A program made the translations under genes and the position numbers. Below, piece by piece: positions 11,616 through 21,731 of a stretch of DNA of 64,000 nucleotides; the first letter of the stretch is position 1, and each line of letters starts with the position of its first letter. The DNA is from Heterobasidion occidentale (taxonomy: Eukaryota; Basidiomycota; Agaricomycetes; Russulales; Bondarzewiaceae): positions 1,054,001 through 1,118,000 of the forward strand of contig JBCAQO010000012.1 in assembly GCA_039111635.1 (NCBI GenBank). Reading direction: 5' to 3'. The notes under the pieces were generated by a model. It saw only the letters and a list, made by a program, of their open reading frames with translations, did not search any database and was not told the origin of the DNA.

Positions 11616-12991
11616 CTAGTATCCTCCGCCAATGTCTCCGTAGTCCCCATATCCTTCATCCGGCCTATAATAGGGGTCGGTGTCATCGTAATTGTCACCT
11701 TCGACCTCGTCCCAGGCGTCTAGTTCCGCTCGAGTCCAGGAAGTAGTTCGCTGAGTCGGGCGCTGGCGGATTGGAGTTCTTCTACCAATGTGTGGATGTG
11801 CTCCTTCAGGTCGATTATCTCGAGGACGGTTTGGAGTTGGCGAATCTCTTGGTCGAGTTCTTCTAGGACTGCTTCGCCTGGGCTGAAGGGTTGCCCTTGT
11901 TCTCTGGCTCCCTCGTCCCTCATTCCTCCTGTACCTTGGAGGATGCTCCTCATTGCTGCCTCCTGCGTCCTGCCCGGTGGATTGTCCTGCCGATATGGGA
12001 GGAAGGGCCTCTCGGTCCCTTCGTGCCTGTCGTTGGACCGTAGCCCAGACGTATTCGGTCTGGGTGGATGCGTCTCGACTACTTGTAGCCGGTATCGCTC
12101 TGCTAGCTTCGCTCCATGGCTGGACGCGGAATGGGTCAATCCGAACGGGATGGGCGTGGGAGGAGTGTCTTGTGTCGGTGCGCGAGATGAGGGCGGGTAG
12201 GAGCTCCAGATTGATGAAGGAGGAGAACTCGTCCGGATGAATGAGTAGGGCGTAAGCCCCATTATTTCCTCGGGCGTACCAGGAGGCGGCCCTATGATCA
12301 TCTGCATAGGCCAGAAGCCTGACCTGGTCGCTCGCGTCAGCGAGGCGTCGGGGTATGTCGTCGCTCTCGCTTCCTGGTTGCCCTGCGAAGAAGTTAGCGA
12401 GCCTTTGTAAGGCCAGCGCTGTGGCCATCTGAATTACCGCGGAGATGGTGGTGCGCTGGAGTAGGGCGTCTCCTAGTCCTTCCAACTCTCCGGGGTGCAG
12501 ATCTCGACTACTGGTAGGGGGCCCTCTGGTCCTGGCAGCTGATGTACCAGCCGTTGCTGGTTCTTGTACACCTGCCTCAACAGTTGTAGGCGATGCCAGG
12601 TCCGAAGGGTTTCCTGGTCTTCTTCCGCCTCTCGTTTCCTGTCTTGCGTCTCCTTGAGCCAACGCTGACGTCGGTCGCGGAGGCGTTGACGGAGCATGCC
12701 TTCCTTCTGCTTGATGTCCTTCATTGTGCTCATCATGAGCTCTCTCAAACCGTGGTGAGGCTCGGGAACCCGTTCGATCTTCGACGGTGAGCGCGGTTTG
12801 GTGGACACTGATTTGTACAGGAACTCCTTCTGGAGTCGTTGGGCGGCTGCTTCGGCTAGGGCGTCCAGTGTCGGGGTTGGCCACGGCCAGAATGATGTCT
12901 GGCGAGGGGTTTCTTGAAGGGGAGGAGGTAGTCCCGTCATCGATGAGCATGGCACGTCCAGGGGAGTAATCAAGGAGGAGTGGTCGGACAT
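11616..12991 (-). CDS. Copy 2 ORF3 region, two overlapping frames, unknown function
   Basis: Frame B is open for 444 codons (12950 down to 11616). It has a disordered, Pro/Ser/Arg-rich N-terminal half, a more ordered middle (DQVRLLAYADDHRAASWYAR, LLIHPDEFSSF) and an acidic tail DYGDIGGGY. A second frame, one base shifted, is open over 12991-12473 (172 codons, strongly coiled-coil-like, ending ICTPESWKD) and again over 12307-11720 (Leu-rich, LEELDQEIRQLQ, LLPGLERN). In copies 1 and 3 the shared start MS(D/N)HSS leads into frame B. Here one missing C in a CCC run leads it into the other frame. Both frames look protein-like in alternating stretches. I recognise no domain. Confidence 0.6.
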
Positions 12992-13049
12992 GTACTGGGG
13001 AGGATTCTTGCCTTGAAAGAGGGAGGGATGTCTCCCTTTTTATATCTTT

Positions 13050-16000
13050 CTAAAGCCTAATCGCCGCTGGCCAGGGCTTGTCTGGGTAGTTTTCGTGGAA
13101 TTCACGAAGCGCCTCGTCGGCCGTGTCTTTGAGGAGGGCAAAGGGTTCCCAAGTGTTATCGGCCTCGGAGTATCCGACCCACTTGACAAGGTACTTGGTC
13201 CCTCGTCCCTGGCGTCTTGAATCTAGAATGGCCTCCACTTCGTAGTGCTCTTCTTCATTCAGGATCTCTGGGGCAGGTCTGGGGAAGTTCCTTCCGTGGG
13301 CCTCTGTCTCATGATATTCCGTGAGTATGGAGGCATGAAATACTGGGTGTATCTTCCACGTTTCGGGTATTTTCAGCCGATAAGCTAGAGGGCCGATTCT
13401 TTCGGTCACTGAAAAGGGGCCATAGCGTCGAGGTGCTAGCTTGAACTTCGGATGAGTCGTCCGAATGTGGGTTCCTTCTAACCAAACTTGGGTTCCTACT
13501 TCCCACTGTGGGAGCTTCCTGTGCAGGTCCCGGTCCTTGGCGTGCTGCGCTGCTATTTGTAGACTTGCGGCCGCATCTTCTTGGACTTCTTTGATTAGCT
13601 GCAAACGTTCAGTTACTGCGGGCACCTTGGTCTCTAGAGCTGAGTCGACCGAATATGGTGGGTTGAACCCATAAAGGATTTCAAGCGGCGACTTCCCAGT
13701 GGCGGAGTGTCTTCGGGTATTGTGGGAGAATTCTGCGAAGGGATCAAGTCTACCCAATTATCTTGATGGTAGTTGCAGAAAACTCGCAGGAATTGCTCGA
13801 TCTCTTGGTTTACCCGTTCTGTTTCTCCGTCCGTTTGGGGTGGTAAGCCGTGCTGAGGGCAGGGTAATTCCCATTCCTTTTCCATAGTTCCCTTGTGAAC
13901 TTTGCCGCAAATTGAGGTCCTCTGTCGGACACCACTTTGGTTGGTAAACCATATCGTTTGAACACATTGTCCTGGAAGAGCGTCGTGGTTTCTTCGGCTG
14001 TGATTGTCTTCTTGCACGGGGTTATGACTATTCCTTTTGACAGACCCTGATCGACTACCACATTGATCGAGTTGTAGCCTCTGCTTTCCGGGAGGTCTGT
14101 CACGAAGTCGGTGGAGATAAAGCGCCAAGGGACGTTTGTGGTTTCCAGCGGTTGGATCGGTGGATGGGTCCTATGGGGAAGGTTCTTGGTAGATTGGCAG
14201 ACTGCACATCCATCCACATATGCGTGTACAAATTTGGTCATGCTTGACCACCAGTAGTGGCGTTGGACCAGTTCTAAGGTCTTTGCTCGGCCCAGGTGTC
14301 CTGTAGCCATAGTGTCATGGTGCGTTTTGACAATCGTTCGTCGAAGGAGGTTGTCCTTTGGGACGCATATGTAACCGTCATGTCTTGTGATGCCCTCTTC
14401 ATGTGTCCATTTTCCTAGGTCACCCTTCATTGCATTTGGACCTTTTTCCAGCAGTTTCTTGAGGGCGACATCAACCAGCAAATCGTGTTCCGAGCGCGAG
14501 TGTCGAATAAGGGAGAGGATGTCCGAGGATACGAGTTCTGTTGCTTTGACGTGTATGCCTTCGCTTGGCTCTACTAGAGTTTCGCTGGACTCGGTGAAAA
14601 TCTGGACGGGAGTAGAGTCTGTGCCTTGTTATCAGATTCCACCCCCTCACTAAGGTCTGGACGCCTGGACAGAGCATCGCATGATTAGTAGTTCCAGCCT
14701 TGTAACTGAGCTGGAAGTCAAATCGGGACAAAAACAGACTCCAGCATGCTTGTCGCCTTGACAGGTCGCGCGCCGTCTTAAAGTGTTCTAGGTTTTTATG
14801 GTCCGTCCAGACCTCAAAGGCATGTCGAGCGCCTTCGAGGTAGTGTTTCCAGTGTTCCAGTGCTTTGATGATGGCGAGGAGTTCGCGATCATGCACGTCA
14901 TAATTTCGTTCTGCCGGTGAGAACGATCCTGAGAGGTATGCAACAGGGTGCCAGTCGTTATCAGGTCCTTCCTGTAAGAGGACTGCCCCATATGCTGCGA
15001 GGGAAGCGTCGGTAACAAGCCGGTAAGGACGCATCGGGTCAGGGTACAACAGGACGGGTCGGCTGATGAAGGTTTTCTTCAGTTGATCAAACACCTGTTG
15101 GCACTCCGTGGTCCAATCCCATTTCACATCTTTCTTCGTGAGGTCATGCAGGGGCCGAGCGATCAAAGAGAATTTATCAATGAATCGTCGGTAGAAGTTC
15201 CCTAAGCCTAAGAAAGAGCGGATGTCGCGAACTGTGCGTGGGATGGGCCATTCCTGGATAGCTTCAATCTTCGAGTCTTCCATAGCGACGTGGTCTTTTG
15301 AGATCGTGTACCCAAGGTAGTTCAGCTTCTCCTTGTGGAACTCGCACTTCTCTGGTTTGAGGTAAAGATCGTTGTCGTGCAGGATTTGGAGGACTCGCCG
15401 AAGAATCACAATGTGTTCTGCTGTGGTCTTCGTGAAGATGAGGATGTCGTCCATATATACCGCTATTTTCCGGGCCAGGATGAGTTCTTGAAGATCATGT
15501 TCATCATGGCTTGGAAGGTTCCCGGGGAATTGCAGAGCCCAAAGAACATCACTGTAGGTTCGAAAAGTCCCAAGGGTGTGACGAAGGCCGCCTTGGACTC
15601 GTCTCCTTCCTTGATGCACACGTTGTTATATCCCCACCGAACATCGAGCTTTGAGAACACTGTTGCGCCTTTAATGATATCCAATAGTTCTTGGATTAAT
15701 GGCAGGGGGGTGACGTCTCGAATAGTGTGTTCGTTAAGGTGACGATAGTCTTGTACCGGACGGAGCTTCCCATCTTTCTTGCTTACGAAAAAGAAAGAGG
15801 CCGCGCTATGTGCTGTTGACCGACGTATTGTTCCTCTGGAAGGTGCTCTTTGACGAACTTCCCTAACTCGTCATGCTTTTCCGGGCTCAGGGGAAATATG
15901 CGCGGGGCCTGGGGTACAAAAGACGGTTTGAGGTTTATCGCGTGGTCCCATATTGTATGTTGGGGGAGCCTCTGCGATCGTCGTTCGCTGAAGATGTCGA

Positions 16001-16898
16001 GGTAAGAATGATATTCTGTCGGCACCCGACCCTTCAAGTCGGTGGTGTCGATTTCTTCCTCCAGGTCTTCGTCAAAGCTTGCGAACCCCGAGGGTTCTGG
16101 AGCTACCTTCCTAATGACGGGTTCTCCTGCGCTATCCATTGCGGAGGAGTCAGACGGTGTTTGCGCTTCTTCAGCGACTTTCCCTGAAGCTTCGCCCTGG
16201 GTTGCTTTTTGCTGAGCTTGCCGGCGTTCCTTCCTTTCGGTTATTTGCTCCTCGAGCCATTCCCGAGCTTTGCGTTGTCGGGATTTGTGCTCGAGTAGCT
16301 CCATGAACCGAGTTTTCCATTCCTTCGCGGGTACTTGGTTCCATTGTTCTTTAGTCCAAGTCCATGAAGGTCCTACCGGTTCTGAGACAAGATGCGGTTT
16401 TGTTCGCTGGGGAATCTTGTCACCGCGTAGTTTCGCTAGCCATGCCTTCCTGGTAGGCTCTTCCCTTGCCTTGGTAAACCCATATGGTTGTTGGCAATCT
16501 CTGGGGCATCGATCAAAGTGTACTTCACGGCGCCTCCACCCGATGGAGGGGTCGTGGTATTTCAACCAATCTGTTCCTAGGAGCATGTCGTCTTTCCCTA
16601 GATTGGTGATGAACATCTGGACGCGCTCGGTGTGAGTTCTCCCCCGTCTATCTTTGACGGTGAGATTCGCGTCCAGGCCTCGTCGAATGAGGCCTGCCTT
16701 GTTGATGGTGTCATCGACATTGCGAACGCGGATGGGGCGGTTTAAAGGATAAGTGGGAAGATTGTGCTTCTGTACCCACCCCTCGTTTACCAAAATCCCT
16801 TCGCATGCTGAGTCGATGGCGGCTCTGGCTCCAGCGCTTCTTCCTCGAGTTGTTAATCGCACGTCAAGTCGAATGGGGGTGATGATATGGCTGGTCAT
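13050..16898 (-). CDS. Copy 2 pol polyprotein (PR-RT-RNaseH-IN-chromodomain), split by one-base deletions
   Basis: Starts MTSHIITPIRLD at 16898 and ends at the chromodomain (VEAILDSRRQGRGTKYLVKW, ...WPAAIRL) at 13050. Catalytic residues are present: protease IDSACEG, RT SKLDVRWGY and YMDD, RNase H VTDASLAAYG, integrase HH..CC, STDF, SDRGPQF. Compared with copies 1 and 3 the frame shifts near 15838, 15490, 14685, 14608, 13840 and 13740. Each is a single missing base, mostly in a homopolymer, and no stop codon arises by substitution. The protein is therefore either very recently broken or intact in the living genome. The chromodomain would be expected to steer integration to marked chromatin, as in other chromoviruses. 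Confidence 0.9.
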
Positions 16899-16975
16899 TG
16901 CTCCGATTCGAATACATGATGGGGAATCATACTCGAGTTTCCTCGACCCTCTCTCTTCGGCTGGTGAAGGAGAGG

Positions 16976-18400
16976 TCAGGAAAAATCCTCTGCCAGATCC
17001 ACCAACATCTTCTTTGCCTCTGCCTTCCCTACTTCTTGGAAGAGCGCTCGGACGCCATTAGTATCACCGACGGGTCCGTTTCCTCGTCGTCCGTTAGGCG
17101 GTACGTAGCGCTCTCCATTGCTCTGGCGTGATCCTCCCCTTCTCGCGGAAGGGTCCTCACGTTCCACCGAATTACCAGGTTGTGGTACCCGACGGTGGTG
17201 GCCATGAGAACTCCCCTCTCCAGTCTCGATGTAGTTCGCGCATCGTCTCCCACCGGGGGTTCTTGCTCGTCTTCATCCTCCATGTCTGCAGCGCGAGTTC
17301 GTCTACCTCCTCTGCCCACCGACTTGCGCGAATTTCCTCGAGACGGGGGAACACCTCTACGAGGGGAACGACAATCAGCTATCCCGTGCCCTGGTTTTCC
17401 GCAATTGTAGCAGGAAAAGGGAGCGGGTCTCTTGCCATCGTATACACGCTTGTTTCGATCGGCGTTTCTTTTGCGAGAGGCATCAATATCCATGTCAACC
17501 ACTGGTTGTTCATTCTGCGAGGAGCGGTGGTAGAGTTATAACGACGAGCGGGTTGGAGGTGGAAGCGATTGAGGAAGTCGCTTCGGAATGAGGTGGAGTT
17601 GGCGAGGATCGCCTTTTGAGCACTTCGGGCTCTTAGGCGTCCATCTATTTCACAGGCAGTGTTGACCCAATCTTGGATCGTGTCCTTCGGCGGTGTTTCC
17701 TTGTCATAGATTTTGTCCATGACCCTCGGATCGAGCCCTCTCTGGAAATAAGGCACCTGTTCCTTGTCGGTGATGTCGGCGTCGGCGGCGATAAGGATGA
17801 ATTGGTTTGAATATTCATCCACCGTCATCTTCCCCTGAGAGAAAGACATGAGGGCGCTTCGGGCTTTGTCTGTGAGGTTCGTTTCCTTGAACTGGAGTTT
17901 AAACTGAAGGACAAGGAAGTCGTCCCAAGTTCCTACGGTCTTGGGCAGGGTCGCCCCTACCGTCTTCTTTAGGAAGCTCTCTGCCCATACGCCGGCCGTC
18001 CCGTATCTCATGCACGAGAGAGCGAGGGAAACCTTGTCTGTATCCGTCTTGTATCGGTCTGATTCTGTTGTGAAAAGGAGGAGGCAATTCATGATGAATT
18101 TCTGTGATTGTGTTCGGTCCCCTTCAAAGTTAACAGGGAGTTTGAGTTTGCCCTTCCCGACGAGACGGGGGGTCTGTAGGATTTGACATAATATTTCGGG
18201 TGTTGATCGGTGTTTGAATATCCGAGGATTCGGACTCGGATGTTCCTTCTTCTTCTTCCGATGTCCGGGATTTCCGGTTCGGGTTCCTGTACTGGGTGGC
18301 TCTACCCAGTCTTCTGCTGTTTCGTCCCAGCCCACTCAGCTTCTGTTCCGTCTTCTCTTGTGAAGAAGTATCGTCCTTCTCGGTACGAGCAGTTATCAAA
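16976..18400 (-). CDS. Copy 2 gag with CCHC zinc knuckle, split by small deletions
   Basis: Gag has a conserved capsid-like helical domain (KLKLPVNFEGDR, QFKLQFKETNLTDKARSAL, YSNQFILIAADADI) at about 18140-17540. A basic stretch follows, with one zinc knuckle CYNCGKPGHGIADC (CX2CX4HX4C) near 17415-17374. It ends LVDLAEDFS, stop, at 16976, about 75 bases before the pol ATG. One-base deletions relative to copy 3 occur near 17500 and twice in CCCC runs near 18290. The true start is unclear: the conserved acidic N-terminal region has no in-frame ATG, and the first good one (ATTATGTC) is near 18195. Gag and pol are in different frames with a stop between them. Confidence 0.82.
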
Positions 18401-18639
18401 GTTTGGGGTGCTGGTCGATTGGTGTCGTAGTAATACCAGCGGTTTTCTCTTTGATGGATAGGACGATTGTTCTGTCGAAGTTGGTTATGGTTCGTCTAGT
18501 GCCTGGTGGAAATCCTAGGCCTAGGTCTTGCTCCAGGGTGTGTGAAGTAACTCTCTTCGGTGGGGGTCTATGCCACGATGAGGGTGTGAGAAAGAGTGTG
18601 GCAGCAAGCAGAGTGTGGTGCAAGGTAGGGGCAAAAGCG

Positions 18640-18649
18640 AGTCTATTCT
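18640..18649 (-). other. Putative self-priming primer binding site, copy 2
   Basis: Two bases inside the 5' LTR, the element strand reads AGAATAGACT. This is an exact complement of AGTCTATTCT, which lies about 30 bases downstream of the LTR TATA box (18846-18855). No TGG typical of a tRNA 3'-end primer site is present. Confidence 0.6.
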
Positions 18650-18651
18650 AG

Positions 18652-19274
18652 TGTTACGAACTGCTCGTTCAGTAACCCAAGAGTAACAGGTCTTCCCTAG
18701 GTCGCACGTGGACTGAGTGGAGGGCGAAGTCTCGACTGTATCAGGCGATGATACAGGAGGGAATAATAGTTGGCTCTAAGAATCCTGTATGCGTAGATAC
18801 AGGGGGAACGAAGAGGTTCGTATTCGTAGATACAAATGAACGAAGAGAATAGACTGAAGATCCTCAGCCTATTCTATGGGCCTTATATACTGTATGGGGT
18901 ATAGGGTAAGAGTCCGTGTGCTTCTCCAGGTTTCCATCCTAGGAGAGCTGTGGCCACCGTCTTTCTCATCCGGCGCCTACTCTTGTACTTCTCTAGTCGC
19001 ACTGATCCATCATGGTGCGACGAGGTGCTTACCCGTAAGCCCCTAAGCCCATGACATGTGAATACGCCTCTTCTATTACTGTGTGAACTCTGTGAGCCTC
19101 GTGTCCCTCTCATATAGCCTTTACCGATGTCTTGAAGAACCATCGGTATTGTCGGCTCCTAAGGACATGCCAAATACCTTGGTGTACGCTCCGTAGTGGA
19201 GCCGCCTAGCATGTGATGCTTGATCCATCGGTTAGACACGGCCTCGAAGGGCCCCGATCGGTCAAGTCATAACA
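18652..19274 (-). repeat. 5' LTR of copy 2
   Basis: 623 bp, the partner of 8426-9048. TATA box at about 18881-18890 (minus strand GTATATAAGG), putative transcript start at 18855 and below. It differs from its partner at aggtcttcc/aggttcttcc, cgtgga/cgatgga, gccccta/gcccta, ttctatt/ttcatt and one A/T change. Confidence 0.93.
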
Positions 19275-19379
19275 CTCACTCTCGATAGGTTGGTGGGCCT
19301 AAGCCTTGATAAAGCGATCAACCCACACACTTGGAGTCCCCCTCGATACCGGATATCAAGGAGATGAAGATCTATCCTG
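19275..19379 (+). mobile_element. Copy 1 remnant between copies 2 and 3
   Basis: Starts with CTCAC, the right target duplication of copy 2. It then continues copy 1 sequence homologous to copy 3 at about 29010-29114 (TCGATAGGTTGGTGGGCC...GAAGATCTATCCTG). Copy 3 is inserted at its end. The expected continuation of copy 1 is not found after copy 3. Confidence 0.85.
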
Positions 19380-19967
19380 TGTTATGACTTGACCGATCGG
19401 GGCCCTTCGGGGTCGGTCTAACCGATGGATCAAGCATCACATGCTAGGCGGCTCCACTACGGAGCGTACACCAAGGTATTCGGCATGTCCTTAGGAGCCG
19501 ACAAGACCGATGGTTCTTCAAGACATCGGTAGAGGCTATATGAGAGGGACAAGAGGCTCACGGAGTTCACACAGTAATGAGAGAGGCATTCACATGCCAT
19601 GGGCTTAGGGCTTATGGGTAAGCACCTTGTTGCACCATGATGGATCAGTGTGACTGGAGAAGTACAAGAGTAGGCACCGGATGAGAAAGACGGCGACCAC
19701 AGCTCTCCTAGGATGGGAACCTAGAGACGCACACGGACTCTTACCCTATACCCCATACAGTATATAAGGCCCATAGAATAGGCTGAGGATCTTCAGTCTA
19801 TTCTCTTCGTTCCTACGCAGTCACCACACTGTGTAACTTAGAGCCAATCATTATTCCCTCCTGTATCATCGCCTGATACAGTTGAGACTTCGCCCACCAC
19901 TCAGTCCACTGTGCGACCTAGGGAAGAACCTGTTACTCTTGGGTTACTGAACGAGCAGTTCGTAACA
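19380..19967 (+). repeat. 5' LTR of copy 3
   Basis: TGTTATGACTTGACC...CAGTTCGTAACA. TATA box TATATAAGG at 19761; putative RNA start AGTCTATTCT at 19795-19804. No ATG occurs between that start and the LTR end. Confidence 0.93.
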
Positions 19968-19969
19968 CT

Positions 19970-19979
19970 AGAATAGACT
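19970..19979 (+). other. Putative self-priming primer binding site, copy 3
   Basis: AGAATAGACT, two bases after the 5' LTR, is the exact reverse complement of 19795-19804 in the R region of the same LTR. This fits the self-priming mechanism known for Tf1 of fission yeast and the sushi group of chromoviruses. Confidence 0.6.
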
Positions 19980-20124
19980 CGCCTTTGCCCCTACCTTGCA
20001 CCACACCCTGCTTGCTGCCACACTCTTTCTCACAACCCTCATCGGTGGCATAGACCCCCACCGAAGAGAGTTACTTCACACACCCTGGAGCAAGACCTAG
20101 GCCTAGGATTTCCACCAGGCACTA

Positions 20125-21654
20125 GATGAACCCATAACCAACTTCGACAGAATAATCGTCCTATCCATCAAAGAGAAAACCGCTGGTATTACTCCGACAC
20201 CAATCAGCCAGCACCCCCAAACTTTGATAACTGCTCGTACCGAGAAGGACGATACTTCTTCACAAGAGAAGACGAAACAGAAGCTGAGTGGGCTTGGGAC
20301 GAAATAGCAGAAGACTGGGTAGAACCACCCCAGTATAGGAACCCCGAACCGGAAATCCCGGACACATCGGAGGAAGAAGGAACATCCGAGTCCGAATCCT
20401 CGGATATTCAAACACCGATCAACACCCGAAATATTATGTCGACAAATCCTACAGACCCCCCCGCACTCGTATCATTGGGAAGGGGCAAGCTCAAGCTCCC
20501 TGACAACGTTTGAAGGAGACCGAACACAATCTCAGAAATTCATCATGAATTGCCTCCTCCTTTTCACAGCAGAATCGGACCGATACAAGACGGATGCGGA
20601 CAAGTTTCCCTAGCCCTCTCATGCATGAGATATGGAACGGCCGGCGTCTGGGCAGAAAGTTTCCTAAAGAAGACAGTAGGGGCGACCCCGCCCAAAACCC
20701 TCGGGACTTGGTCCGACTTTCACGACAAGTTTAAACTCCAGTTCAAGGAAACAAACCTTACGGACAAGGCCCGAAGCACCCTCATGTCTTTCTCTCAGGG
20801 AAAGATGACGGTGGATGAATATTCAAATCAATTCATCCTTATCGCCGCCGACGCTGACATCACCAATAAGGAACAGGTTCCTTACTTCCAGAGAGGGCTT
20901 GATCCAAGGGTCATGGACAAAATCTATGACAAAGAAACACCGCCGAAGGACATGATCCAAGATTGGGTCAACACTGCCTGTGAAATAGATGGACGCCTAA
21001 GAGCCCGAAGTGCTCAAAAGGCGATCCTCGCCAACTCCACCTCATTCCGAAGCGACTTCCTCAATCGCTTTCACCTCCAACTAGCTCGTCACTACAACTC
21101 TACCACAGCTCCTCGCAGAATGAACAACCAGGTAGTCGACATGGACATTGACGCCTCCCGAAAAAGAGATGCCGCTCGCCAGAAGCGCACTTATGATGGC
21201 AAGCTCACCACTTGTTGTTTTAACTGTGGGAAGCTAGGGCATTGGGCGTCTGACTGCCGATCCACTCATAGAGGTGTTCCCCCGTCTCGAGGAAATCCGC
21301 GCAAGCCGATGGGTAGAGGAGGTAGACGAACTCGCTGCTACAGACATGGAGGATGAAGACGAGCAAGAACCCCCGCTGGGAAACGATACAGGACTTCATC
21401 GAGGACTGGAGGAGGGGAGTTCTCATGGCCACCACCGTCGGGTACCACAACCTGGTAATTCGGTGGAACGTGAGGACCCTTCCGCAAGAAGGGGAGGATC
21501 AAGCCAGAGCAATGGAGAGCGCTACGTACCGCCTAACGGACGACGAAGAAACGAACCTGTCAGTGATACTAATGGCGTCCGAGCGCTCTTCCAAGAAGTA
21601 GGGGAGGCCAAGGCAAAGCAAATGTTGGTGGACCTGGCGGAGGATTTTTCCTGA
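20125..21654 (+). pseudogene. Copy 3 gag, frameshifted
   Basis: The same capsid-like domain and zinc knuckle (CFNCGKLGHWASDC) as copy 2. An acidic N-terminal part (EDWVEPPQYRNPEPEIPD) reads through about 20240-20440. Frame breaks occur near 20505 (KLKLPDN then TGA), near 20607 (one base missing in DADKV) and at the Cys-rich/C-terminal junction near 21340. The C-terminus ends LVDLAEDFS at 21654. The first ATG after the LTR (20125) opens only three codons, so the natural start of gag is uncertain. Confidence 0.8.
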
Positions 21655-21731
21655 CCTCTCCTTCACCAGCCGAAGAGAGAGGGTCGAGGAAACTCGAGTA
21701 TGATTCCCCATCATGTATTCGAATCGGAGCA

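Larger units (their letters stand above)
8426..19274 (-). mobile_element. Gypsy copy 2, complete chromodomain LTR retrotransposon (10,849 bp)
   Basis: Full element on the minus strand: 3' LTR 8426-9048, 5' LTR 18652-19274, both 623 bp and both running TGTTAY...RTAACA. It is flanked by a perfect 5-bp duplication CTCAC (8421-8425 and 19275-19279). The two LTRs differ by one substitution and four one-base indels by my reading, so it is the youngest copy here. Internal order on its own strand is primer site, gag, pol, ORF3 region, motif/stem-loop array, basic ORF4, polypurine tract. Every coding break I could localise is a one-base deletion, mostly in a homopolymer; I find no nonsense substitution. 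Confidence 0.95.
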
